Shown: positions 24,926-32,738 of the stretch, in pieces
Layout of the letters: each line of letters begins with the position of its first letter
Numbering within the stretch: position 1 is the first letter of the stretch
Position numbers and translations under genes: made by a program
Source: Streptomyces canus
GTDB lineage: Bacteria > Actinomycetota > Actinomycetes > Streptomycetales > Streptomycetaceae
DNA: 64,000 nt
Direction of reading: 5' to 3'
NCBI RefSeq assembly: GCF_041435015.1
Contig: NZ_CP107989.1
Location: 9,982,001 to 10,046,000 of the forward strand
Notes under the pieces: model-generated
The model's input: the letters and a program-made list of their open reading frames with translations, nothing else
What the model was told of the DNA's origin: nothing
Databases searched by the model: none

Positions 24926-25650
24926 CAGTGAGGCACCTCCTCGGCTGCGGGCAGCATGAGTTCGGTTCCGGTCGGCAGGCGGGACGGGTCGTCGATGCCG
25001 TTGGCCTCGGCGATCGCCCGCCAGGCGCTCGCGTTGCCGTACTCGCTCCAGGCCAGCGACTGGAGCGAGTCCCCCGCGACGACCCGGTGCACGCGCTGAG
25101 CGGTGAGCGCGCCGGACGTCGGATTCTGACCCTGCGTCGGGCCGGGGATCTCCGTGAGCGACACCTGGCAGGTGGCGCGGATGGGGACACCTGTGGTGCC
25201 GAACAGGCTGTACTGCGCCTCGATGGACGAGACGTACGCGGTGAACCGCGCCGTGGAGAACGAACCCCACTCGAAGACCACCCAGGGCGGCGACGGCTGC
25301 TTGGCGGCGATGCTCTTGGCGGTCACCTCGCAGCACAGCAACAGCGACTCGACCTTCTTCATCACGGTGTTGCCGGTGGGCTTCATCGAGGAGTCCAGGA
25401 AGATCTCCAGGGTCATCTGCCGCGGCTCGGCGCCCATGAACTCCGGCTTCGAGCCGTCCCGCACGGCCATCGTCGGCGTCGCCTTCCACTGGGCGCGCTG
25501 GGTCAGGGACAGCTGTGCCGGGTTGAACTCGAAGCTGAACCTGCGCATCAGAGCGCCCGGCCTGGTGGTCGTGCCGGTCGGGGGCTCGTGGATCGCGAGG
25601 TTGGCGCGTACGAGACTCTTGCCGGCGCCGCCCTTGCTGCCTGTGGCCAT
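24925..25650 (-). CDS. CIS tube adaptor with C-terminal LysM domain
   Basis: 241 residues. The main domain (MRRFSFEFNPAQLSLTQRAQ and RQMTLEIFLDSSM) is of the CIS tube-protein/gp53-like type found next to VgrG in Afp- and Pvc-type systems. Residues about 190-236 form a LysM module (HRVVAGDSLQSLAWSEYGNA, SAWRAIAEANGIDDPSRLPT). In related systems this Afp7-like protein ties the inner tube to the hub, the LysM acting as a structural clamp and not as a cell-wall lectin. It is separated from the upstream tube gene by 28 bp and coupled to the spike gene. Confidence 0.88.
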   Translation of the reverse strand: MATGSKGGAGKSLVRANLAIHEPPTGTTTRPGALMRRFSFEFNPAQLSLTQRAQWKATPTMAVRDGSKPEFMGAEPRQMTLEIFLDSSMKPTGNTVMKKVESLLLCCEVTAKSIAAKQPSPPWVVFEWGSFSTARFTAYVSSIEAQYSLFGTTGVPIRATCQVSLTEIPGPTQGQNPTSGALTAQRVHRVVAGDSLQSLAWSEYGNASAWRAIAEANGIDDPSRLPTGTELMLPAAEEVPH

Positions 25651-25678
25651 GGTGCTTCCTCTCTGCCGTCCGGCGCCG

Positions 25679-26101
25679 TCAGTCCGTGAATCCGTGGTGG
25701 GCGATCTCCAGGACCTCGTTGGCCACGGCCGGGCTGCCCGGATCGAGTGTGGGGCCCTGCCAGCTGACGGGCAGTACGTCGATCAGCCCCCACCGGGCGA
25801 TCAGTGACCCGTCCGCGCGCAGCGCCGAGATCTGCGCCGTGGGCCGGTTGATGCCGGTCTGTACGGAGGAGATCCACTTGGCGACCTTCGCCGTGTCCGG
25901 GGTGAGGGGGCGGGTGAGCCGGATGGTGGAGAAGGTGACGCGGGTGGGCAGCTGCCAGACGAACCCGTTGTTCCCGCCCTCCTGGCGCTGCTCGACCTCC
26001 ACCTGCGACGACAGCCCCTCGCAGCCATTGAAGTAGCCGAGGCTCTCGCCGTCGATGCTGAGGGTGAACCAGATGGTGGAGCCCGGGTCCTTGCTGGACA
26101 T
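25679..26101 (-). CDS. CIS inner tube protein, second copy (gp19 family)
   Basis: 140 residues with the gp19/T4-like tail tube pattern: IWFTLSIDGESLGYFNGCEG, VEVEQRQEGGNNGFVWQLPT and TRPLTPDTAKVAKWISSVQT. By position beside the LysM adaptor and the spike it corresponds to Afp5-like tube initiator proteins, the first ring of the tube; the main tube is probably the product of 30322-30765. It lies 94 bp downstream of the proline-rich gene, the largest gap inside the operon, which may hold an internal promoter. Confidence 0.85.
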   Translation of the reverse strand: MSSKDPGSTIWFTLSIDGESLGYFNGCEGLSSQVEVEQRQEGGNNGFVWQLPTRVTFSTIRLTRPLTPDTAKVAKWISSVQTGINRPTAQISALRADGSLIARWGLIDVLPVSWQGPTLDPGSPAVANEVLEIAHHGFTD

Positions 26102-26195
26102 CGCGGCTGCCCTTTCTGTCGTACTGGGTTGGGCGGGCTGGCGGTTGGGGGAGGGGGGTGGGGGCGGTCAGTCTTCGGTGGTTGATGGTTGGTGG

Positions 26196-29100
26196 TCAGC
26201 GCCGGGGATCGCGGAGTTTGCCGATCCGTTCGCGGTCCATGCGGAGTTCGGTGCGGACCAGCCGGGTGACCCGGCCGATGATCCGGTGGACGAGCTCGTC
26301 GAGCTGGAAGTCGGTGAGGTCCCGGGGGTCGAACGTGCCGGCTGGGACCGCCGTGTACTCGGGCGGGGAGGCGTCGGCAGAAGGGCCGGTGGGCGGTTCG
26401 TACGGCGGCGGGGTATCGGCGTGGTGCGGTCGGGCCGCCGGCGAGATGCGGTTGCTGAGCGTCTCACCGACGGTGACCGCGGCGGCCGCCGCGAGGGCTC
26501 CGGTGGCGCTGTGGCCGGGGGGCGTGTGCTGGGACTTGGACTTGCTGCTCTTCCAGAAGCGCTGGACGACGGGCGGGGAGGCGGGGGAATCCGCCGTGGC
26601 CGGAGCAGGGGGAGGGGTGAGGGGGGCCACGGGGAGGGGGGTGTGGGTGGTGCCGGGGGCGGGTTCAGTGACGGGGGTGGTCTTGCGCTGGACCGAGAGG
26701 GCGGCCGGTGTCGTGGCGGTCGTCGTGGCCGGTGCTGTGGGGTGTTGCGCCGACGGGTGATGCGGTACGGGCGTGAGGGGCACCGTGGGCAGGGGCGGAG
26801 CCGCCGGGGCGGGAGAGCCCTTGAGAGGAGCGGTATCGGGGGCGGGTGAGGGCATGGGGGCGCCCAGGGGGAAGCGGCGGGGGGTGCGCTGGACGTGAGG
26901 GAGGGGCAACGTCGAGGAGTACGGGGCCGGTTGGACGCCGGGGGGAGCGGATGCCGCGCGCTGGACGGCTGGGGGAGCCGACGCGGCGGGGAAGGACGGT
27001 GTGGCGCTTCCCGCGCCCGGGGTTACGGGTGAACTGGGCATAGTCGGGTCGGAGTTCGGCCCGATGGATCGCGAGTGCGAGGCCGCGAACGTGGTGTGGG
27101 GGGCCGGGTTCGGCGGTGTCGCGGGGGCGCTCTGCCGGTTTGCCGACGCGCGCTGCACGGTGGCGGAACTCGATGGGGCGGGTTGGGGAGTAGCCGAATT
27201 CGGTGCGGCGGGGTCGGTCGTCGGGCTCGCGGAGGTGCCCGCGTTTGATGGGACGGGGCGCGAAGCGATCGGCGCGCCGAGACCGGCCCGTGGCGCGACG
27301 CTTCGCTGGACGGTCGGTGTCGGGCGAGGGGAGGACGGCGCTGAGGGTTGCGGGGCCCGCTGTACGGGGGCGCCGAGCGGGCCGGGGGAACTGGGGGAGT
27401 TGGGGGTCGGCCGGTCCGTGGGCGTGGTGTGGGAGGTCGTGGTGGCGCTTTCGGGGGTGGACTGCTGTCGCTGCACCGGCGAAGGGGGCGTCGGGCGCGC
27501 GGTGTTGGAGGAGGTGGTGCTCGGGGGACGGTCCGTGGGCGCGGCGTACGAGGAGGCCGGGGCACTGCTGGGGGTGGCCTGCTGCTGGACGGGTGGTGCG
27601 GTGCCCGGTGAAGGGGGCGTCGGGCGGGGGGAGTTGGCCCGGGATGTCGGCGCTGAGGGTTGGGGGGCCCGCTGTACGGGGGTGCCGAGCGGGCCGGGGG
27701 AGCTGGGGGAGTTGGGGGTCGGCCGGTCCGTGGGCGTGGTGTGGGAGGTCGTGGTGGCGCTTTCGGAGATGGACTGCCGCTGGAGGGGCGGGTGCGTGCT
27801 GGGCGAAGAAGCCGCCGGACGGGGCGAGTTGGAGGAGGGGCTGGGGGCCGGCCCGTGCGAGGACGCCGGGGAGCTGCCCGGGGTGGCCTGCTGCCGCTGG
27901 ACGGGCAGGGGCGTGGCGGTCGCGGGCAGCGTGTGCCGGGCCTCGGAGGTGGCGTCGCTGGGGATGCTGCTTGAGGGTGTTGTCCGCTGCGGTGTGGCGC
28001 TGGGAACGGCTGCCTGCTTGCGCTGCACCGGTGCGGGTGTGGTGCTTCCGGGTGCAGCCTTGTCAGATGCGGGAGCGGGCGCCGGGCTCTGAGTCCCGGA
28101 GGCGGGGTCGCCGGGCGTAGCGGCTGTGCGCTGTGCCGGCGGGGGTGGGGTGTTCCCGGGTGCGGCCTTGCCGGGTGCGGCAGTGGGTGCGGAGCTCTGG
28201 GGCGAGGAGGCGGTGTCGGCGGGCATGGCCGTTGTGCGCTGTACCGGCGGGGGTGTGCTGTTTTGAGGTGCCGCCTTGCCAGGTGTGGGAGTCTGTGCCG
28301 GGATCTGGGCCGTGGCGGCGGTGTTGCCGGGGGCGGCTGCTGCGCGCTGTACCGGCGTGGCTGGGGTGTTTGCGGGCGTCGCCTTGCCAGGGGCGGGCGT
28401 GGGCGCCGGATTTCGGCGCGTGGAGGCGGCGTTGCCGGGCGCGGCCGCCGTGCTCCCGGGTGCCGTCTTCTGAGGCGCGGGCGTGGGCGCCGGGCTCGGG
28501 GGCGTGGCGGCGGTGTTGCCGGGGGCGGCTGCTGCGCGCTGTACCGGCGTGGCTGGGGTGTTTGCGGGCGTCGCCTTGCCAGGGGCGGGCGTGGGCGCCG
28601 GGCTCTGGGGCGTGGAGACGGTGTCAGAGGGCGTGGCCGACGAGGGCGTAGGGCCGCCCGAACTCTCCCGCGCGGGCGCGGACTTCGGTGTCGTCGTTCT
28701 CCGGACAGGGCTGTGCTTGGTCCCGGGTGCTGTGGTGTCGGGCGCGCCCGTCGACGATGTCCGCTGTACGGCGGTTGTGGCGTCGGCCGCCGGTCGCAGC
28801 CCTTCGGGGACCGTACGGCTGTCGTCGCGACCGTCCGCCGCCCGACCGGATGCCGACGGAGGCTCGCCTGCCCCGCCTGCCCCGCCTGCCCCGCCTGGCG
28901 CGGAGCTCGCGCTCGCGCCGGACGTACCGTCGCTGCTTCCCGTTCCGCCCTTGGGCGCGGTGACCTGCCGGGCCACCGGAAGTGTCCGCCGCTGTACCGC
29001 GGCCGGTCCGGCCTGTGCCCTCGTGAAGGGTGCTCCCGGCCGGGAGGGCGCCGGTCCGGCCGGAACAGGCGTCACCCTGAGCCCGGAAGCGGGCGCCGCC

Positions 29101-29645
29101 GACAGGGCGGGAGCCTTCGCCGGGACAGGTGTGCCGACCGCACGTTGAACCGAGGGCGCGGCCACGGGAGCCGCCGCACCGTAGGAAGCCGTGGCTCCTT
29201 CCGGCGGAAGCGCCCGCAGAGGCACCGCCGGCACGCGCTGCACCACAGGCTCGGAGCCCGCCAACGGCAAGGCGGCCGCAGGGCGTTCGAGGCCCGGCGT
29301 CGGTCGGGCCGACGTGCGGGGAGCCGAGCCGGCGAGCAGCGCGCTCGACTGTCCGTCCAGGACCGAGTGGGACGCCGTAGCCATGAACGACGGGTTCTGC
29401 CACGTCGGCAGCCGTCCGCCGAACCCTGGATCCGCGACGGCGCCCCCCGTCGCCCCGAGCACCCGCTGGATCGGCGGCAACGCGGGCCAGGAGGCCGCGA
29501 CGGCACCGCTCACCGTCGCTTCCGCCCCCTTTGCATCCGGACGCGTCGTATCCGTACGTGCCACGTCCGTCCCCGGGACGGGCGCCGTCGCGCGCCCGGC
29601 TCCCTCGGACTGACCCCGTCCGCGCAACCGGTCCAGGAACCCCAC
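26196..29645 (-). CDS. Very large Pro/Ser/Thr-rich protein with repeated VQR motifs, CIS operon
   Basis: 1149 residues from a GTG at 29645, three bases after the DUF6760 stop. About 950 residues are low complexity (Ala, Pro, Ser, Thr), with some twenty [VIL]QR motifs roughly 20-60 residues apart, such as PVQRAAA, PVQRTTA, PVQRQQA, TVQRSVA and VVQRFWK. Long near-identical blocks (for example around residues 380-440 and 660-790) show internal duplication. A short helical segment (GHSATGALAAAAAVTVGETL) precedes a conserved-looking C-terminus, LTDFQLDELVHRIIGRVTRL then VRTELRMDRERIGKLRDPRR. The usual tape-measure gene is missing from the operon, so this could fill the tube lumen or act as a scaffold or cargo carrier. 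The function is unknown. Confidence 0.8.
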   Translation of the reverse strand: MGFLDRLRGRGQSEGAGRATAPVPGTDVARTDTTRPDAKGAEATVSGAVAASWPALPPIQRVLGATGGAVADPGFGGRLPTWQNPSFMATASHSVLDGQSSALLAGSAPRTSARPTPGLERPAAALPLAGSEPVVQRVPAVPLRALPPEGATASYGAAAPVAAPSVQRAVGTPVPAKAPALSAAPASGLRVTPVPAGPAPSRPGAPFTRAQAGPAAVQRRTLPVARQVTAPKGGTGSSDGTSGASASSAPGGAGGAGGAGEPPSASGRAADGRDDSRTVPEGLRPAADATTAVQRTSSTGAPDTTAPGTKHSPVRRTTTPKSAPARESSGGPTPSSATPSDTVSTPQSPAPTPAPGKATPANTPATPVQRAAAAPGNTAATPPSPAPTPAPQKTAPGSTAAAPGNAASTRRNPAPTPAPGKATPANTPATPVQRAAAAPGNTAATAQIPAQTPTPGKAAPQNSTPPPVQRTTAMPADTASSPQSSAPTAAPGKAAPGNTPPPPAQRTAATPGDPASGTQSPAPAPASDKAAPGSTTPAPVQRKQAAVPSATPQRTTPSSSIPSDATSEARHTLPATATPLPVQRQQATPGSSPASSHGPAPSPSSNSPRPAASSPSTHPPLQRQSISESATTTSHTTPTDRPTPNSPSSPGPLGTPVQRAPQPSAPTSRANSPRPTPPSPGTAPPVQQQATPSSAPASSYAAPTDRPPSTTSSNTARPTPPSPVQRQQSTPESATTTSHTTPTDRPTPNSPSSPGPLGAPVQRAPQPSAPSSPRPTPTVQRSVAPRAGLGAPIASRPVPSNAGTSASPTTDPAAPNSATPQPAPSSSATVQRASANRQSAPATPPNPAPHTTFAASHSRSIGPNSDPTMPSSPVTPGAGSATPSFPAASAPPAVQRAASAPPGVQPAPYSSTLPLPHVQRTPRRFPLGAPMPSPAPDTAPLKGSPAPAAPPLPTVPLTPVPHHPSAQHPTAPATTTATTPAALSVQRKTTPVTEPAPGTTHTPLPVAPLTPPPAPATADSPASPPVVQRFWKSSKSKSQHTPPGHSATGALAAAAAVTVGETLSNRISPAARPHHADTPPPYEPPTGPSADASPPEYTAVPAGTFDPRDLTDFQLDELVHRIIGRVTRLVRTELRMDRERIGKLRDPRR

Positions 29646-29648
29646 CGC

Positions 29649-29807
29649 TCAGCCCTCCGCCCCGGCCCGCGTCACCAGGGACGCGATCTCCTGCGTGAAA
29701 CGGCGCCGGTCCTGGTGCTCCAGGTCGAGGATCTCGTCCATGCTCCAGTGGAAGTGGTAGGCGACGTACGCGATCTCCTCGTGCAGCCGGTCGGTCGCGT
29801 ACGTCAC
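29649..29807 (-). CDS. Small CIS protein, DUF6760-like
   Basis: 52 residues from a GTG at 29807: TDRLHEEIAYVAYHFHWSMD followed by EILDLEHQDRRRFTQEIASL. The short helix-rich protein, starting with LxEEIAYVAYHFHW, is typical of the tiny DUF6760 gene found in Streptomyces CIS operons between the T4-type baseplate gene and the proline-rich gene. The GTGA overlap couples it to the gene upstream. A tail-assembly-chaperone-like role is plausible; nothing in the sequence proves it. Confidence 0.75.
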   Translation of the reverse strand: MTYATDRLHEEIAYVAYHFHWSMDEILDLEHQDRRRFTQEIASLVTRAGAEG

Positions 29808-30322
29808 GATTCCCCCAGGCGGCTCCCGCCGAGTTCCACTTCGAAGGGCTCGGCGCAGTGCGGGCACTGCACGGCGGCACGGGTGTGCCCCTCCGCGTTG
29901 ATCTGGCGGTAGAAGTCCTGAAGGAACGCCAGGTCGGAGGCGAACATGTTCTCCACGATCCCGTCGTGGACCATGGGAAGCGCGCCGAGGCGCGTGATGA
30001 CCCGGCCCAGCAGCACCACCGACAGGTACGCGGGGTTCTCCTGCACGCGCACGTCCCGCAGCGGCACGAGTTCGTCCCGTGCCGTGGACAGCCGCATCAC
30101 GCCGTCCCGGTGGACGGTGCCGGACTCGTCGACGTATCCGCGCGGCAGTTGGAAGGGGAACTCCGTGCGCAGGGACTGCTGTTGCTGGGCGAGGGCGGGC
30201 GCGGTGGCGGTGGCCGCCGGGGCCGGTGTCGCCTCCGGCCCCGGCAGCTCCGCTTCCGCCTCCGCCGCGAAAGCGCCGGAGGACGCGACGGCGGCGCCGG
30301 CCCTGGAAGCCGTACGCCTCAT
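29804..30322 (-). CDS. CIS protein resembling T4 baseplate/tail assembly protein, with CxxC site
   Basis: 172 residues. After an Ala/Pro-rich N-terminus (about 50 residues) come FPFQLPRGYVDESGTVHRDG, MRLSTARDELVPLRDVRVQE and AYLSVVLLGRVITRLGALPM, the pattern of T4-type baseplate or tail-assembly proteins in Streptomyces injection systems. Near the C-terminus CPHCAEPFEVEL forms half a zinc ribbon, perhaps used as a dimer. It is coupled to the tube gene (TAATG) and to the DUF6760 gene (GTGA). Confidence 0.75.
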   Translation of the reverse strand: MRRTASRAGAAVASSGAFAAEAEAELPGPEATPAPAATATAPALAQQQQSLRTEFPFQLPRGYVDESGTVHRDGVMRLSTARDELVPLRDVRVQENPAYLSVVLLGRVITRLGALPMVHDGIVENMFASDLAFLQDFYRQINAEGHTRAAVQCPHCAEPFEVELGGSRLGES

Positions 30323-30765
30323 TACTCGATGACCAGTTCTTCGAACACGATGGTCACGGTCTCGGTCAGCGCGGACGCCTCGCCCGCCTTCACCGTGCTC
30401 GCGTCGATCTTGCTGCACCAGGCGTTGCGCAGGTGGTAGCGCTTCACCGGGTTGTTCTGGAAGTCCATCATGATGATCGAGGCGTTCTTGCGCGCCGTCG
30501 TCATCTGGCCGGAGATGGACTGGTTGATCCACTGGGTGAACGACGCCGACTGGGTCATACCGCGGACCACGGTGCAGCTGCCGTTCTTCTTCACGCCCGG
30601 CAGATTCTTGGGCACATTCTGGCCGTTGGGGGTGTTCTGCTGGTAGGTGATGACGTCCTGCTCGATGCTCATGCCGTTGACCTCGGCGAGGTACTCGACC
30701 ATCACGCCGTCGATCTGCAGGCCGAAATTGTGTGAGGTGAGGGCGTCACCCGGCTGGAGACTCAT
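30322..30765 (-). CDS. CIS inner tube protein, main copy (gp19 family)
   Basis: 147 residues. SHNFGLQIDGVMVEYLAEVN and GMSIEQDVITYQQNTPNGQN lead into RGMTQSASFTQWINQSI and KRYHLRNAWCSKIDASTVKA, the tail tube fold (Afp1-like). It lies 60 bp downstream of the sheath gene, the standard order for the major tube protein, which polymerises into the hexameric tube that is fired by sheath contraction. The stop overlaps the next ATG as TAATG. Confidence 0.9.
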   Translation of the reverse strand: MSLQPGDALTSHNFGLQIDGVMVEYLAEVNGMSIEQDVITYQQNTPNGQNVPKNLPGVKKNGSCTVVRGMTQSASFTQWINQSISGQMTTARKNASIIMMDFQNNPVKRYHLRNAWCSKIDASTVKAGEASALTETVTIVFEELVIE

Positions 30766-30825
30766 GCGTTTCGCTGTCCTTCTGAGGGTGGTGAAAACGA
30801 CGTCGGGGCTGCCGCAGCGCCAGGG

Positions 30826-32415
30826 CTACTCCTCCAACTCCCCGCTGCCGCTGGAGAACTGGGCCAGCCGGAAGATCACGAACTCGGCGGGCTTGACCGG
30901 CGCGACGCCGATCTCGCAGACGACCCGGCCGAGGTCCACGGACTCCGGCGGGTTGGTCTCCTCGTCGCACTTGACGTAGAAGGCCTCCTCGGGCCGCTGG
31001 CCGAACAGGGCGCCGCTGCGCCACTCGTTGACCAGGAACGCCGAGATGTTGCGCCGGATCCTGGCCCACAGGGCGTGGTCGTTCGGCTCGAACACCACCC
31101 ATTGGGTGCCGATCAGGATCGACTCCTCCAGGTAGTTGAAGTACCGGCGGATGTTCAGGTAGCGCCACGCCGGGTCCGACGCCAGCGTCCGTGCACCCCA
31201 CACCCTGATGCCCCGGCCGGGGAACGCACGGATGCAGTTGACGCCGATCGGGTTGAGCAGGTCCTGCTCGCCGCGGGTGATCTGGGTCTCCAGGTCGACC
31301 GCACCGCGTACGACCTCGTTGGCGGGCGCCTTGTGCACGCCGCGCTCGGAGTCGTTACGGGCCCAGATGCCGGCCACGTGACCGCTCGGCGGGATCATCC
31401 GGGTCTGGCCGCTCGCCGGGTCGAAACTCTTGATCCAGGGGTAGTAAAGGGCCGCGTACTTGGAGTCGTAGCCGGCCGTCTCCTGCCGCCAGACCCGGAT
31501 CTGACGGGCGTTCATGCCGGGCGGCGGGTCGATGACGGCGACGCGGTCGCCCATCAACTCGCAGTGCGCGATCAGCCCCAGCTGAACGGCCTTGACGGAC
31601 TCCAGGTCGATCGCGCCGCGCTGGTAGGCGGCCATCAGGTCGGGGACGGAGACCATGGAGATCTCGTCCACGGCCTCCAGACCGCCGAAGCCGGTGCGGT
31701 CGGCGGAGTCGCCGAGGTACTGCGCCGGGCCGGGATGTGAGCCCTCGCTCGCCTTGTCCGGTACGGCGGGTGCGGGCGCCGGAGCGTTCAGGGCCACCGT
31801 CTGGTTGTCGGGGCGGACCAGTTGGGCGGCCGGCGCGGCCTCGGCGACGGTGATGAGCCTCGAACGCTCCTTCACCTGGGTGACGACGTAGTTGCGGCCG
31901 CCCTTCTTGGCGGTCACGTCGAAGCTCTCGACGGTCTTGTCGCCGTCCTTGACGATCAGCTTGAACCGCTCGGCCGGGCCGTCGCCCTCCGGGTCGGCGA
32001 CCTCGACACTCAAGGGGCCGCTGCTGCCAAGGGCGTTGGCCGTCACGGTGAACGTGCCGAGCTGCGCGGGCTCGGCCGCGGGCAGTGCGCCCCGGGCGGC
32101 GGAACCGCCCACCGCGGCGGGCCCGGAGCCGCCCACTGCAGCGTCCTCGGCGGAGCCGCCCACGCGGACGACGTAGGCCGCCGTACCGCCGTTCTGGAAG
32201 AAGCCGTAGACGGAGTGGGCGAGGTAGTACCCGTCGGTGAACTCGCCGAAGGCCGCCACGTACTGGGTCCAGTTGGTCACCAGCGTCGGCTCGTTGAGCG
32301 GGCCGGTCGGGGCGAGCCCCACGAAGGCGCCGACCGACGTGCCGACCCCCTCGATGGGACGCGAGCCGCTGGCCACCTCCTCGACGTAGACGCCGGGCGA
32401 CAAGTAGGACGGCAT
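30826..32415 (-). CDS. CIS contractile sheath protein
   Basis: 529 residues. The N-terminus (MPSYLSPGVYVEEVASGSRP, then IEGVGTSVGAFVGLAPTGPL) and C-terminus (YFNYLEESILIGTQWVVFEP, ALWARIRRNISAFLVNEWRS, VAPVKPAEFVIFRLAQFSSG) are diagnostic for phage tail/Afp2-type sheath. Residues about 90-230 are an extra Ala/Gly-rich, beta-rich insertion (GTFTVTANALGSSGPLSVEV) that would decorate the sheath outside. AGGAG six bases before the ATG at 32415 and the 323-bp divergent gap make this the first gene of the operon. Confidence 0.95.
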   Translation of the reverse strand: MPSYLSPGVYVEEVASGSRPIEGVGTSVGAFVGLAPTGPLNEPTLVTNWTQYVAAFGEFTDGYYLAHSVYGFFQNGGTAAYVVRVGGSAEDAAVGGSGPAAVGGSAARGALPAAEPAQLGTFTVTANALGSSGPLSVEVADPEGDGPAERFKLIVKDGDKTVESFDVTAKKGGRNYVVTQVKERSRLITVAEAAPAAQLVRPDNQTVALNAPAPAPAVPDKASEGSHPGPAQYLGDSADRTGFGGLEAVDEISMVSVPDLMAAYQRGAIDLESVKAVQLGLIAHCELMGDRVAVIDPPPGMNARQIRVWRQETAGYDSKYAALYYPWIKSFDPASGQTRMIPPSGHVAGIWARNDSERGVHKAPANEVVRGAVDLETQITRGEQDLLNPIGVNCIRAFPGRGIRVWGARTLASDPAWRYLNIRRYFNYLEESILIGTQWVVFEPNDHALWARIRRNISAFLVNEWRSGALFGQRPEEAFYVKCDEETNPPESVDLGRVVCEIGVAPVKPAEFVIFRLAQFSSGSGELEE

Positions 32416-32738
32416 GCTCTGCTCTCCTCGGGGTACGAGACAGGAACTCCTCACAGCCTCACGCGCGCGGGGCGGCGACCGAAACGTCCCCCGGTGCCGG
32501 ACCGGGGGCAACGCCCTTGCCCACAAGGGCAGTCGGAGGAACCCTCGTGTCCCGTCGCCCGTCAGGTCTGCCCCTGCGTCTGCCCTGACGGACCTCCCGC
32601 CGGGCGGCCCCGTCCGGTAAGGCTGGTGCGGCTGACGCGTGCGCGCCGGGCGAACCGCCCCCGACCGGCCCTGCCACCAGGACACTTCGGGCCGTCGCGG
32701 CGAATCAGCACCGGCCGTGCACCATCGAGAGGAGCGCC
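32416..32738. promoter_or_regulatory. Divergent control region of the CIS operon and the DUF4157 gene
   Basis: 323 bp separate the sheath gene (minus) from the DUF4157 gene (plus), so both promoters must lie here. I could not identify convincing -10/-35 boxes or a regulator palindrome. The two LuxR-type regulators at 39.5-43.2 kb are the obvious candidates to act here. Confidence 0.5.

Noticed and set aside
22640..24931. 763-codon plus frame opposite the VgrG-type gene
   Set aside because: Antisense shadow; the minus-strand frame has gp27, gp5 and beta-helix motifs.
26196..29645. Repeats in this region as a CRISPR array or DNA minisatellite
   Set aside because: The repetition follows the reading frame (Pro/Ala/Ser/Thr codons and VQR), unit lengths vary, and no cas genes are present.
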